Both the position numbers and the translations under genes were made by a program. A stretch of DNA of 64,000 nucleotides from positions 610,067 through 674,066 of the forward strand of contig NW_019773770.1 in the NCBI RefSeq assembly GCF_001039355.2. The letters run 5' to 3'. Shown here piece by piece: positions 45,301 to 56,740 of the stretch (positions are counted from its first letter, which is position 1; each line of letters opens with the position of its first letter). The notes under the pieces are model-generated. The model was given only the letters and a program-made list of their open reading frames with translations, ran no database searches and was not told the origin of the DNA. The stretch comes from Lingula anatina. Taxonomy: Eukaryota > Brachiopoda > Lingulata > Lingulida > Lingulidae.

Positions 45301-46922
45301 GTCATGGCAGAGGTCTGCACTCTCGGAGCACTTTCTAGTTTTGATTGTCGTAATGAAATATTTTTATGTGTTGTGTCAGGATTGCTCCTTGGTGCTGTAC
45401 CACCCTTATAGACCACTAACTCAGTACATAGCTGACTTGGGCCAGGAAGAACTACTTCCATTGTCATGGTAACATGAAATCATTGACTAATTTACTGATT
45501 GATTGATTAATTTATCGCTTTGTTCATTGATTGACCAATATTACAATCTATAAACCTAGTTCTGTGTTTTTGACAGTTCGTACTTATTAGCTGTGTGGAC
45601 AAAATTAATTGTGAACGTTCAATGTGTGACTTATATAATCCCAGCAATATTTATTAATTTCAGGAGGATTATCAACGACAGTCTGAGAACAGATGTCTGC
45701 CTTCTGTATCCCCCCTACCTCATAGCTTTAGGTGAGCTTTTTAGCTTTGATGCTAAAGATTGTGTCCAGGAGCGATTGCCCCCCCCCCCTCCCCCGCCAC
45801 CGGTTGTCAAATTTCAGGAACCACATCAAAACCACAATGCAAATAGCACAATGCAATTAAATTTAGTTTCATTATGTAGAGATCATTTACATTTTGGCAC
45901 TTATTTAGGTAAGAAAAAGTATTTTAACCAATACGCACAGGTTTGGTGTTACTTTGCCAAAGAATAAGAAGTCTGGTAATGTTTTGAAATCTTTGTCCTA
46001 AATAACTCCTTTGCAAAGGTTTTTTTTTCCTTTTCATTGGTTTGCCAGTTACATCCTTACTCTAAAAATGAAAAAGTCATGAACAAATTTCTGTAAAATT
46101 TTCAGGATAGGTCAAAAACTTAGAATTTATAAAACTTTGGTAGTGATCCTTTAATTAATTAATTAATTATAAAGAGAAATGAGCTGCCTTGGCAAAGGTC
46201 TGCACCCTATGAGTGATTTTCCACTTCATCATGCACTTCTACATATTAAATAAAGTTTTTTTGCTGATATTTCCCCAGCCTGCCTCCACATGGCGTGTGT
46301 TATTCAGGGAAAAGATTGTAAGACCTGGTTTGCTGAACTGTCCGTGGATATGGATAAGGTGAAGCATTTTATTTAGTTGTATAATTTTTTATTACAGGAG
46401 AGCTTAAGTACAGGTATTAGGATTGTTAAGTGCCTGGAACTTTTTTATTATTAATTAATATAATTATTGATGTAGTTGTGAAAATTAATTATTGTCAGTA
46501 ATTAATATTTTAGTTTACTAAATATTTATTTTACTTCACTTATGCATTAATTTTACCACCATTATTATGATAATTATTATTGTAATGTGTTCTGAACCAC
46601 CTTAATTTGTTTTTGCCTTTACCAAAGTAATGTTAAAAAAATTAAAAGTAATTAATAGATAAAAATGATAAATTAAGATGAACCATTTTACTTAAAATTT
46701 ATAATAATGACCACAGGTATTAACATTCTTCTATATATTTCCTGCTAGATCCTAGAGATCACACGTCACATCCTGGCGTTGTATGATCTGTGTAAGAGTT
46801 TTGACGAGAAGAAAGAGATCAGCACACTGCTGAACAGAATGCCCAAACCAAAGACCAGTCCATCTCGACCCCCGTCTCAGGGTCCCAACGGCGACGGACA
46901 GGAAAGCCAGTCACGACAGTGA
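42367..46922 (+). CDS. CCNC: Cyclin C (CDK8/19 partner in the Mediator kinase module)
   Basis: Ten exons fit in phase: 42367-42398, 43003-43109, 43432-43516, 43900-43969, 44514-44565, 44823-44914, 45380-45468, 45664-45731, 46279-46358 and 46749-46922 (TGA). They encode 282 residues, the usual length. Cyclin C binds CDK8/CDK19 in the Mediator kinase module and controls RNA polymerase II transcription; it also moves to mitochondria under stress in some organisms. Diagnostic blocks: start MAGNFWQSSHY, QQWILDRQDL, cyclin box ATATVYFKRFYAR, APTCIFLASKVEEFG, EFPYRVNHVHECEF, LYHPYRPLTQY, LLYPPYLIALACLH, and the C-terminal second fold ending KMPKPK-type sequence (NRMPKPKTSP) with a Gln/Ser-rich tail. 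No defects are seen. Confidence 0.97.
44572..44607. repeat. (ATTT)n microsatellite
   Basis: Nine tetranucleotide units a few bases after a cyclin C splice donor (44565). Confidence 0.95.
45119..45340. repeat. Dispersed inverted-repeat element, copy 2
   Basis: Begins 'attacctctgccaaaaa' and ends 'ggcagaggtctgcactctcg' with 'gagcactttctagtt'. Related to 163-314. It is in the cyclin C intron and runs up to 40 bp before the acceptor of exon 7. Confidence 0.65.
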
Positions 46923-49607
46923 GGAGTCATTTGAAGGCATAAAGTGTGCGCTAGCGCTTTATATTGGGGGACAGTCTTGGAGATGTCTGCTTTCTTTGTC
47001 GTCACCATGGTATAGCATGTCTTTCTGTTGGCAAATTTCATGTTTATAAGTCCGTTTTTGAGTTCATAATTGCCGATATTGTTTACTGTCACATGTGAAA
47101 TTTGCCTGTCTCCATCTGCATTACAAGAGTGACTCGGAAATTAGAAATTGAGAACTCAGAGACTGATTTATAAATTGTGATTTCATTAACGGTTTTGGAG
47201 ATGGTATACCTAGGCGCCATCCAAGAAGGACGAAATTACCAGGAAAATTGAAGTCTAACGTCAGTATCAGCAGAAAAGTTGACATTTCGATAACATGGGT
47301 CAGGCTTTATGAACACATTATTGGGAAAGACGGACCAATAACTGTCAATACAAGTACGGTCAGCACAGGATAAAATAAAGATCTGTATTTACGCAGCAGA
47401 GAAAATGGAAGAAAGTGAGAAGTCGAGAAAGCAAAAGGTCCAGTATCGGAAAAAATATCATGTGTGCAATGAGGACTTGTATGTAGAAATGATGCATTTG
47501 CAAAGCTGAAAAGAGAAAAGAAAGAGTGAAATGAAATAATGATCATAAATGAGTTAATTTACTACTGGGCATCCATGATAATAATGACCAAAACTCTTAG
47601 TTACCGTGTTGATGGATGACCAAGTGGTTATCTCGGGATCCCCGGTAAATCTTGAAAAAAAATATGTAATGAAGCAAAGAAAGTTGAAATAAAGCAGGTT
47701 TGTTTTTACATCTGCTTTTTCTCTTTTTTTTTTTTTTTTTTTAAATAAAATTCCACTTTATGAAAATTATTTAATTTTAGACATTCTGGCTAAAGAAAAA
47801 AAGGTAAATTCTATGTAGACGAGCTTTTATAATATGCGCCAAAGTTATGGAGTGATATACCTTCTGAAGAATCGCGAATGACTTCGAATTTTTAGTGAAA
47901 CTTTAAAATAGGCCAACCTGAAGTTTAAAATCAGTTCATAGCGGTTGACAAAAGAAAGTCGTGTTTTTTTGGATTGTCTATTTTTTAAGAATTTCTGATC
48001 ATTGTTAGTTACTGTTATACGCAAATCTAAGAATTACAAAAGTGTAAGTGCTGAAGACTTCAGCGATAATATCAATATTGTTAAACATCGGTGGAAGTTA
48101 TCTTTTTTTTTTTAGAATGGACCTTTACAACCTAGCATTGAATTTAATCGCACATTGATAAAGGAATTTTGCAACCAAAAAGTCCAGACTAAAAACATCT
48201 CAAATCAAAAAGAAAAAAATGTTCAACTTTTTTACGAGTCGTCACATACACGCGAATGCCGTTAAAATCCAACATACCAACAGTTTTTTCGCTTTGTAAA
48301 CGTTTTTGTTTCTACTTAAACTTTCTTAAAATGCCATTAATTGATGCTTTATATGTGGTTTAAAGAGCCAAAAACTTTAACCCGAAACTCTTCTCAATCC
48401 GAAAGAATTTATTAATTGCACGCTTCAACATAAGTCAGAGACGTGATGGCGTCTTTAAGAATGCGCCATGTCGTCTAATGTCATTCCTTGCATTATATTG
48501 GTTGTCGCTTTCTCTTTCATTGCCTTTAACCGGTCTCATTTGATGTTAACCTCTATCAGCATTTATCTCAATGACATTTAACTCTTCTTAATAAAGTTAT
48601 TACAATCAATTTTAATGCTCACCACAATACATTATATTACCTATCATAAGTCTGTGATGTCTTTGGCGCACAAAGCGCCATGTATATACAATATGTACAA
48701 ATATGGCCCATTTTAATTATTTTTTAAACCATAAGCATTTGCGCTGCAAAGCGATAATAAAATATTTTGATTTACAGATTCGCATATATATAAATAAATG
48801 TTTGTTGTCCTCCTTTGGCTCTTCGAAGTTAGCTACGTTAAAGATGTTATAGAGTATTTTGAAACTCACTGCCATTTCGAGCCCAAAAATTAAAAAAAAT
48901 AAATAAAGCTGGAAATTATAACATTTAAACACATTGCGGATACTGTAGGTAAAGACAGAAAAACATCCTTCTTAATATCACTTCAAAAATCCATGCTGCA
49001 GACAATTTTAGCAAAAGTAATATTTGATATGCATATTTTTTTTTGCTGTGTAACAGCAAATTCAAACTGCAGACAATTTTAGCAAAAGTAATATTTGATA
49101 TGCATATTTTTTTTTTTGCTGTGTAACATTACTTTTCTTGGCAAAATTACTAATTCCAAGTGTTAAACTTTTCCACATCTAAATATAAAAAATACCAAAT
49201 TCTCTCAAATTTCAAGATCACTGTAAACTACTTATCTAAGTAGGTGAACAACATTTCTATTAAATGGCAAAATCTTATAGTCAAAAGTAAGTGGAAATGG
49301 TGGAAAAATTACCTATTTTGGTTTGAATCACGAAAATACTGATGACACCATTACAGAGATTCCATGGTTTAGATTTTAGACCAACCCAAAGACAAATACT
49401 TCTAAAGATCTCGAAACAATTTTGTTGCCCTTGCCCATACGAAGTCCGATAATAAAACACGTCAATAGTCAAAGAACATCCAATCCATTCCTAATTTCAA
49501 AACTGTATGTCCTTGTGCACAATATTTGACGAAAGATAAAAATCCGGAGACAAATGACGACAGAAAAAACAGTCCATTCATAGTTTCAGAGACGCAGTAC
49601 ACGCACT
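46923..49607. other. Cyclin C 3' flank and intergenic space
   Basis: AATAAA motifs near 47688 and 47744 are candidate cyclin C poly(A) signals. A direct dimer lies at 48996-49129. No exon is recognised; it separates convergent genes. Confidence 0.5.
48996..49129. repeat. Direct tandem dimer, about 64-70 bp per unit
   Basis: The string 'ctgcagacaattttagcaaa' through 'gatatgcatattttttttt' and 'gctgtgtaaca' occurs twice in a row, differing mainly in T-run length. A recent duplication or an assembly stutter. Confidence 0.85.
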
Positions 49608-50062
49608 CTACACGTGCAAGTTCTCGCAGATGTAGGAGTTGGCGGTGGAACACACCCCGTCGTTGATTCCTGCAATACGTCCTCTCCAGAACCTCAGCTC
49701 CACGCAGTTCTCGTTGTTGTTATGGTTGTTGGGCTCTCCTGGCAGCCACTGGCAGTAACTGAAGTCAAATCCTGTAAAAAATGTAATAATATATTAAAAA
49801 ATAATTAAAAAAAAACATGTAGGCCTATTCATTCAAAGACTTAAGATCTAAATGGATACTGTGAAGCTTTGTCGGATACTTTTGTCAAAGACGAGTATAT
49901 GCACTTTTGCTTTATCTTATAACTTTTGCATCGATTAATCTAATGACTTTAAAAGATGTAATTAATCAACCATTCAATATACAGATAATTAAAGTCAATA
50001 TGTTTGTCTTTTAGTTTATATCTAAGCTCAACAAGTTTTTACATAAGAAAGAGAGACAGTGA

Positions 50063-50097
<35 letters not shown>

Positions 50098-53000
50098 GCC
50101 ATGTATCACCTACCGGTTCCCCAGTAAAATTGTCTGGATACTTCTATCGGATTATCAAGTGATTTGGAAATCTCCTCAGCATTTTCCATTCTGCGCCCTG
50201 ACGTCCAGAATTTGCTGAAACCGCCTAGAATAAAATAAAGATAAATAAACAAATAAATTTTTAAAAAATCAGAATTCTGCGTTTCAGCTCGATTCCATGA
50301 TTGCTTTTGATATGGCTACGTCGAAGATCTAATCCCCCTCTCAGAAAATTCCACTGTCACAATTTGTTATTATTATTAAATATTCAGAATTTATTATCCG
50401 TAGCAAATATTCGTTACTCAAATAATGTCCGAATAAATTACCCACTGCATAATAATATCTCATGGAGTTGTTTCTTATCTTTTAATTCTTTTTTACATAT
50501 TAATTGTGTTTGCATATCTTCCTATGTCTACATTTAATGGTAAAAATCCCCATCCGAAATTGACTTAACATTAACTAATACACCCTTTAAAGTGGACGGC
50601 GTCCTTTCTGCTTCCTTTGTGAGACCATGAAACTGGCATCACTGTGGTCGTAGAAAGGTAGCACAAGCATCGCTTTGGTTGCAAAATGAATGCTCAATGA
50701 TCGGCCAGTTGTCGGCACGTGAAGTATGTTTTTTACTCACAAAAAGGGCCGCACTACGTGATGCAGAAAGGACGCCGTCCAGTGTAAAGGGGGCTTTGAT
50801 ACAGAGAGATACGTACCGCCGTTAAGATCCAAGTACTGTGTGACAAGGGCCAGTTCTCGCGCACTTTCAATACTGATCAGGTCGGCACCGCCGTTAGCGA
50901 AGCAGTCTGCGCGTGCGTCAGCCCAAGACTTGGCCTGGCTTACGAAGCGGTAACAGTAGTCTCCCAACTTCACGAAACCATCGGGACAGCCTGGAAGTGA
51001 CAGGTCACAAGAATAATGAACGGTTTATACGGTTTGTTTCTGCTGTACTATAGTAAAAAGAAATGATGATATGAAGTATTTATGCTTGTAGACGTGAGAA
51101 TAATAATAGAATAATAATTGAAAACTCAATCAAAATATGGAATTCAATTGATGTATGACATATTAATAAAAAAAGTAATGAAAATAAGAAATAAAGAATA
51201 ACTACTTATGAATGGTTGTAAAAGTATGCCGAAATTGCCAAATGATTTTTGTGTTTTACATATTTTTGGTACTTATGCATTTTATTCTTTATATTAACAA
51301 ATCCCATTCAACAAATTACTGATGCAATTACCGATATTACTCGAGGTCTCGCGATTTAGCGAAAAATCTAACAATATTTCTTGAGATTTAGAGAAGAGAG
51401 AAGTCAGAAATAATGGCAGACTAGTAAGTTCGGTATGGTACTGAACTAAAGCTGGCATACTTTTCCCCGAATATTTTTTCGGTTATTTTACAGTCATTCA
51501 TAGAAAAGCCATTATTTAGATATAATTAAATAGTTCTGTGTGTTACTTTTTGTTTGTAAAGGCGAAATCTCCGATTATATTAAAGATTCACCTTTGCTGC
51601 TGAAAGGTTTGTTCCATCTCTCGGGGATTCTCGCACGTATTTTATGACGTAGTATCAACAGCGTNTTAATTTCTGCATTAAGATATCTTGACCCAATAAG
51701 GTGTTGGAATTCATATGTTACGTGTCACATAAGGTCACAGAGCGGTATGAGAGGTATGAAGGGGTGAACAAAGATTTTAATGTTTTAAAGTCTGCCTAAT
51801 ACGCATTAAAATATAACAGACATTTTTGACGTGTTTCATGGACAGAAGTACGCTCAAGGAATACCCACTTGCCATCCCCCTACAACAAGCACACCAACCC
51901 CCTTCCCCACCAAAAAAGCTGTAATTACAGGGTTACCACATAATATGGAATATTATTTTTTGTCGAGAAAATGTTCTACAAAATATTTCATTTCTCTCCA
52001 ACTATTTTAAATCCAAAATTGAGGTGTCACTTATGTGTAGCCAGGTGTGTTACCTAATTACCTTGCAACTTTCGAAACAATTAATGTAAGCAGTTGTATG
52101 TTCTGTGGTTAGAAATGTGAGGGGTGGTCTTTTCGTCAATTTCTGCCCTTGTATAAAAACGCATGGGTTTGGTCAATCTTTGGAGTGTATTTAGAGAAGC
52201 AACAAAGGGATCGCTCTGAAACTTGTCAATTACCTTAGAGAAGATATGGTTCGACAGCTAAGCAACGCAGCTTACTATAGGATTCTTGCTCTCAGAGAAA
52301 ATGGCTAGAAACGGACAGCCATTGCCAGACAATTCAACATTTTTCAGGAACCGTTAGTAAAGTCCTCCAAACAAATGCTACAACAGGGGCACCTACTCTT
52401 ATACTTCCATCAGGGTGTCCGCGTACCACACCAAGAAGACAAGATCGCCTTCTCCTTAGAGTGCGCCGTGCTGGTCGTACAAAGACAACCAGTGCCCTCA
52501 AAAAAGAGTGGCAGAATGCCTTTCAAACGCCCGTTTCAAGGTCCCTTGTGAACAAGAGATTACAGCAAACTGGTTATTTTGCACGAAGACCAGTACGGAA
52601 ACCTCTGTTAACAGCAGGTCATGTACAGCGTCGTCTGCAATGGGCTGGGGACCACCTGCGTTTGCAGCCAAAACACTGGAATCACGTCGTTTTCAGTGAT
52701 GAGGCCAGATATGGAATTTTGGGGGTTGACTGTCGAATCCGTGTCCGCCGACGTGTACGAGAGGCATAAAACGATGATTGTGTACTACCTAGGGTGCAAA
52801 CAGGGGGTGGTAACGTCTCTGTTTGGGGAGCATTCCATGCCGGTGCCCAGAACCAGTTGGTTTTTCTAGGAGGCAACCTCAACCAGGGTTCCTACAGAGA
52901 CATTCTACAGCAAACAATGCTTCGATTTGTAAGAGTAATCTTCAGGAACAACTTTGTGTACCAAGACGACTGTGCAACCCCACATCGAGCTCGCAGAATC

Positions 53001-54350
53001 ACTGTTTTTCTTCAAAACCAATGGGTTAGCAACTGCCCTGGCCTGCAAACTCCCCAGTAATTAACCCAATTAAAAATCTGTGGGCGGGAGTAACTCAGAG
53101 AATTAAAAGCTATGGTCATCGGCCGTTAAATAGTGATGAAATGCGACAGGCAAATATCACTGCGTGGAATGATATCCCCATCCAAACTCTAAAAAACTTG
53201 TCACAGGGTATGGCATGTAGGATGAGGGCGCTGCAAGCGGCTGCTGGAGGTCATACCCGCTATTGATGACTTTTCATGATTTACTGTAATGATTTCTTTG
53301 ACTGTGTAACATATCACTGTCCGGAGGCTATCATTTTCTTTAATATCTTAGCTTAAAGTTAATACTGACATCAAACTGTTGATATGGTTTTCTGGGGGTG
53401 TTCTTTTCTTTTGAATGACATCTTATGTCAGATTTGATATTATTGACCAAAATATCTCACAATAGAAGACTGGATATTTTGCTCACTCAATGATATACTT
53501 TTTTGATGAATCAAGCCAAAAAATATTTAATCAGCACTCAAAAATAACAATGATAAAAAATATTCCATATTAAGTAGCAACCCTGTAATTTGAGTGAATT
53601 CTGTATACTGAGGTATGCTCTCAGAGAAAAAAATCTGATTCAAACTTTTTCAATTAAGTATATGCACTTAATCTTAGTTTTAGTTGATATTTATCTATTC
53701 ACCACATCGTGGGCGCATTTGGCTACAATATTTTCTCTCCAAGCCACCTTCTACATTGAACTTTTCTTATTGGGGACCAAACCATTCACAGATGCGGAGT
53801 AAGACAAGCCTTTTCACCAGTCTATTTTAAGCTCACGTCCATTTTGTGTTTTAGTCATGTAAAACATTCGTTTCTGCTGCTTATTTTTCCATTAGGTTTG
53901 CAGTTAACGTCAGAAAGTAACGTAAATTAGAATGACCGACGAACAGAAAGACTTTCATGACGTCACTAGAAGCACCTGACTTATTTAAAACCCCATTTTC
54001 TGAATTTGAAATGCGCCGTAAGAACTTTGCAGAAGTTTCCACTTACTGGTTTTTAAGGACCCGCTAAAACCCGATAAAAGAAGGTCGGGTACATTTTGAT
54101 CAGTTACACACCTTGAAGTCGTACAATGATCCAAGAAAATAAAATAAAATAAAATAAAAAAAAAACGTGAAAAGACCGAATGTTGAAGGTGAAATATCCT
54201 GTATTAATTTGAAACTTAAACCATCGTGTTTCAAATAACCTCTCAGTAAAATATGAACATACCGTTACAGCTAGATGTAGCTACTGCTTTAGCAGAGGTA
54301 AACATCATCAATCCAACCACCAGCCATGTTAACGCCTTTAACTCCCTCAT
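49608..54350 (-). CDS. Secreted C-type lectin (single CRD)
   Basis: Four exons: 54263-54350, 50817-50990, 50114-50224 and 49608-49771 (TAG), encoding 178 residues. Residues 1-22 are a signal peptide (MRELKALTWLVVGLMMFTSA). The carbohydrate-recognition domain follows: GCPDGFVKLGDYCYRFV, the SWADARADC helix, GADLISIES, FWTSGRR, FDFSYCQWLPGEPNN, ENCVELR, GIND and CSTANSYICEN. EPN plus an ND pair suggests calcium-dependent binding of mannose-type sugars, but GIND replaces the usual WND, so specificity is uncertain. Such one-domain lectins act in mollusc immunity, shell matrix or feeding mucus. Intron 1 (3.3 kb) carries a Tc1 element. A TATA box lies 91 bp before the ATG. Confidence 0.93.
50069..50094. 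repeat. (GA)n microsatellite
   Basis: Thirteen GA units, about 20 bp from a lectin splice donor. Confidence 0.95.
51928..53585 (+). mobile_element. Tc1/mariner transposon, 1.66 kb, inactivated
   Basis: Terminal inverted repeats begin CAGGGTTACCACATAATATG at 51928 and, inverted from the right end, CAGGGTTGCTACTTAATATG. Both are flanked by the TA dinucleotide. A transposase relic lies inside at about 52247-53265. It is inserted in intron 1 of the lectin, antisense to that gene. Confidence 0.9.
52247..53265 (+). pseudogene. Tc1-like transposase pseudogene
   Basis: Frames carry MVRQLSNAAYYRILAL, a helix-turn-helix-like RTAIARQFNI, HVQRRLQWAGDHL, VFSDEARYGI (first catalytic Asp), QDDCATPHRAR (second Asp) and NPIKNLW, and end GGHTRY. 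Stops and frameshifts interrupt it several times. The third catalytic position, normally E or D in NPIEHLW, is Lys. It cannot encode an active enzyme. Confidence 0.88.
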
Positions 54351-54440
54351 TTTCTTTCCTTTTGCTGCTCTCCCGTGGAATTTAATCCACAGACGAGGGC
54401 TTTCGGTGACTTGCTGAGGTTTTGATCAGTTCAACAGACA

Positions 54441-54448
54441 TTTTTATA
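54441..54448 (-). promoter_or_regulatory. TATA box of the lectin gene
   Basis: TATAAAAA on the minus strand, 91 bp before the ATG at 54350. This is the same distance range as in the vWA genes. Confidence 0.7.
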
Positions 54449-55122
54449 CCGATACATGTATTGTAATGTCTAAACACGTACATCAAAAAGAAATAAAACG
54501 CCCCTTAAGAGTTATTTTCTGTTTAATTACATTATGTACCATGTGTCATCAAATGTTTCTCAAAATCTAAGCACGAACTACAAAACCACGGGAACGTCGT
54601 TTACAAGTTTTGTCTAACCATTTCTTGCAAAAATAAGATGTTTGTATTCACACTGCGATGACTCATGAACTCCGTACGTTTGGGGGGAAAATCGTCTGAT
54701 TTATTCGATGGGAGTTGTAAGATATAGCGGCATTACCACAAAGGAGGCAAAAATATCCATTTAGAGTATCATAGGACGATTTTTTTTTATTTATCTATAC
54801 CTTACAAGAGCATGGATACTGATTTGAAAAGAAGTGAAGTTCGATAAGTTATTTAGGCGGGGTGTTCTTTTTGCGTTCCTCGTATGGCTATTTATGTTTA
54901 TTACAGGAACTATTCAGCAATATTTTCTCTCCTTAGCAATTTTTACCTATCGATTAAAATTCTATGAACCAGTTTAGCTGAAGAGCGTTCAAGTCGCACA
55001 ATGATCCCAGAGAAAAACAAAATTACCGTGAAAGACCTTAGATTGAAAGGGTAATGACCCTGAGTTAATTTAAAACTTAAATGATCATGTTTCGAATGAG
55101 TTGTAAGTTAAATTGAACATAC

Positions 55123-55213
55123 CTTCACAGCAACATGAATCTGCTGCCTTAGCAGAGGAAAACAACATCATCACTCCAACTACCAGCCATGTTAACGCCT
55201 TCAACTCCTTCAT
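55123..55213 (-). CDS. Duplicated lectin first exon (alternative first exon or remnant)
   Basis: The minus strand reads MKELKALTWLVVGVMMLFSS and AKAADSCCCE, ending in a donor GTATGT with the same phase as the lectin's first exon, so it could splice to the CRD exons. Homology with the true first exon extends into the following intron (about 54980-55122 versus 54100-54262) and upstream to about 55282. No matching CRD exons lie near it. The match stops short of the TATA box position, so it may have no promoter of its own. Confidence 0.55.
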
Positions 55214-55273
55214 TTTCCTTTCTTTTGCTACTTTCCCGTGGAGTTAAATCCACAGACGAGGACTTAGGGTGAT

Positions 55274-55639
55274 TTGCTGAAGTTTTGGCACGCCGCTTCT
55301 CTCCAAGCCCAACCTATGTCTCTCTCCGCCGAAAAACTAACCCCGAACCCGCCAAGTGCCGACTGCGAAGTGAGATGTCACGCCTCTGCTGAATCTGACT
55401 GCAATATAAATGGTCGTTTTTGGGAAATTATAGGAGATGGGTTACCCCGGACAACCTTTATTCCACCACAGGTACTCTGCGTGTGTTCAAACTATACTCA
55501 AGTAGACCGATTCCAATTCTATAAAAATGAGGAGTCACGTAAAACTATGCTCACGGCCTCTTTTGTTTATTTTTTTTTACCCTCGAGTAAAATATGGACA
55601 TTTATGGGCTCTGATACATGTAACAACGAGGATTGCTAG
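55274..55639 (+). CDS. Unrecognised open frame, 121 codons
   Basis: A cysteine-containing frame (VRCHASAESDCN, VLCVCSNY, SDTCNNEDC) that starts at the right-hand edge of the duplicated lectin block. No signal peptide, no known domain and no nearby exons were recognised. It could be a chance frame in a less AT-rich patch or part of an unrecognised mobile element. Confidence 0.15.
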   Translation: MLKFWHAASLQAQPMSLSAEKLTPNPPSADCEVRCHASAESDCNINGRFWEIIGDGLPRTTFIPPQVLCVCSNYTQVDRFQFYKNEESRKTMLTASFVYFFLPSSKIWTFMGSDTCNNEDC

Positions 55640-56299
55640 CGACAGTTAATTCATATTAGATACAGTCTTTTGTGCACTGGACCGCCTTATTTTCTTTCAT
55701 TTTTCATGTAAGAACATTTCCGAACCATTCCCCTGGCATCACACACTGCGGTCTAACCTTGACGTGGGCATGTAAATGCATTCATTACAGCAATATCATC
55801 TGATCTTTTGGTTTACGAGACGGTGCAAACAAAAATACAAAGTTCTCTTAGTATACTAATATACATTTCCTCCAACAATTTCCACAAATTTCCCCCTTGG
55901 AAGATATAACCCCGATATGTGAGGATGCAGACGACTTAATAGGCAATTAGGAATAAATGTTTTTCTCTTAGACGTGAGTAGAATTAACGCTCTTCCACAT
56001 ACAGGGAAGAGGCGTAAAAAGAACATGATAATTGTTTTTTTGGCATTCCACGGCCATGAATATAGCGTATTTTCAGAGTCACATCTAGTTATTCAATAAT
56101 TATCATATTAAAATATGTCATAAAAAAGACATTCTAATAAAACTACACGGTCTAATTGTTTTATGGAAGGTTTGCAATAGTGTAAGTGGTTAAAGATTTA
56201 TGATGCAAGCTCTGTTATGTATAGCAGTAGGCATACAGTGTACCTACAGTAGGCCTATACAGTTTGACAGGCAGAACAGGGAAGGAAAGTGGGTGAGGG

Positions 56300-56740
56300 A
56301 TGAGAGCGAGGCTACCTCGTTTTCAAACTAAAATGGCGCATTTCAACCCCGCCCGTTCCCAAGAGACGTACTTCGACTGCCACGAAAGCATCTGTCTCGT
56401 GTCCATTACCGCTTATATGAATAGCCCTTATGATTTCCAAATATTTTTTTTCAGTCTGGATGGAAGAAATTGGACCAATCTAGTCGTGGTACCTCGGGAA
56501 TACCGGGTTCACGAAGAGGACAGAGCTGACATGTGCCTCTTCCTTACCTTCGGCCGTACACCCGCTTGGTACACATGTACACTTCTTATTCTCAAAAAAG
56601 TATACACGAGCCAAATGAGACAAAACCACACTTTTCTGCCATCTATATACCTTATGTGTTACGATAACAAACATAGCGCGTACTGTTTTATGTTTGAGTG
56701 GCTTTCATTCATGCACTTTCATGCCTCACTCAACCGCTAG
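56300..56740 (+). CDS. Unrecognised open frame, 146 codons
   Basis: The longest uninterrupted frame of the window (MRARLPRFQTKMAHFNPARS to FMHFHASLNR). GC content is above its surroundings in the first half. I recognise no domain. It has no visible promoter or splice partners and lacks the codon regularity of the genes described here. Chance or transposon origin is as likely as a real gene. Confidence 0.2.
   Translation: MRARLPRFQTKMAHFNPARSQETYFDCHESICLVSITAYMNSPYDFQIFFFSLDGRNWTNLVVVPREYRVHEEDRADMCLFLTFGRTPAWYTCTLLILKKVYTSQMRQNHTFLPSIYLMCYDNKHSAYCFMFEWLSFMHFHASLNR

Noticed and set aside
45593-45967. 124-codon frame on the plus strand
   Set aside because: It reads through cyclin C exon 45664-45731 and on into the intron, where the poly-C run codes for prolines. 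Only the exon part is real.
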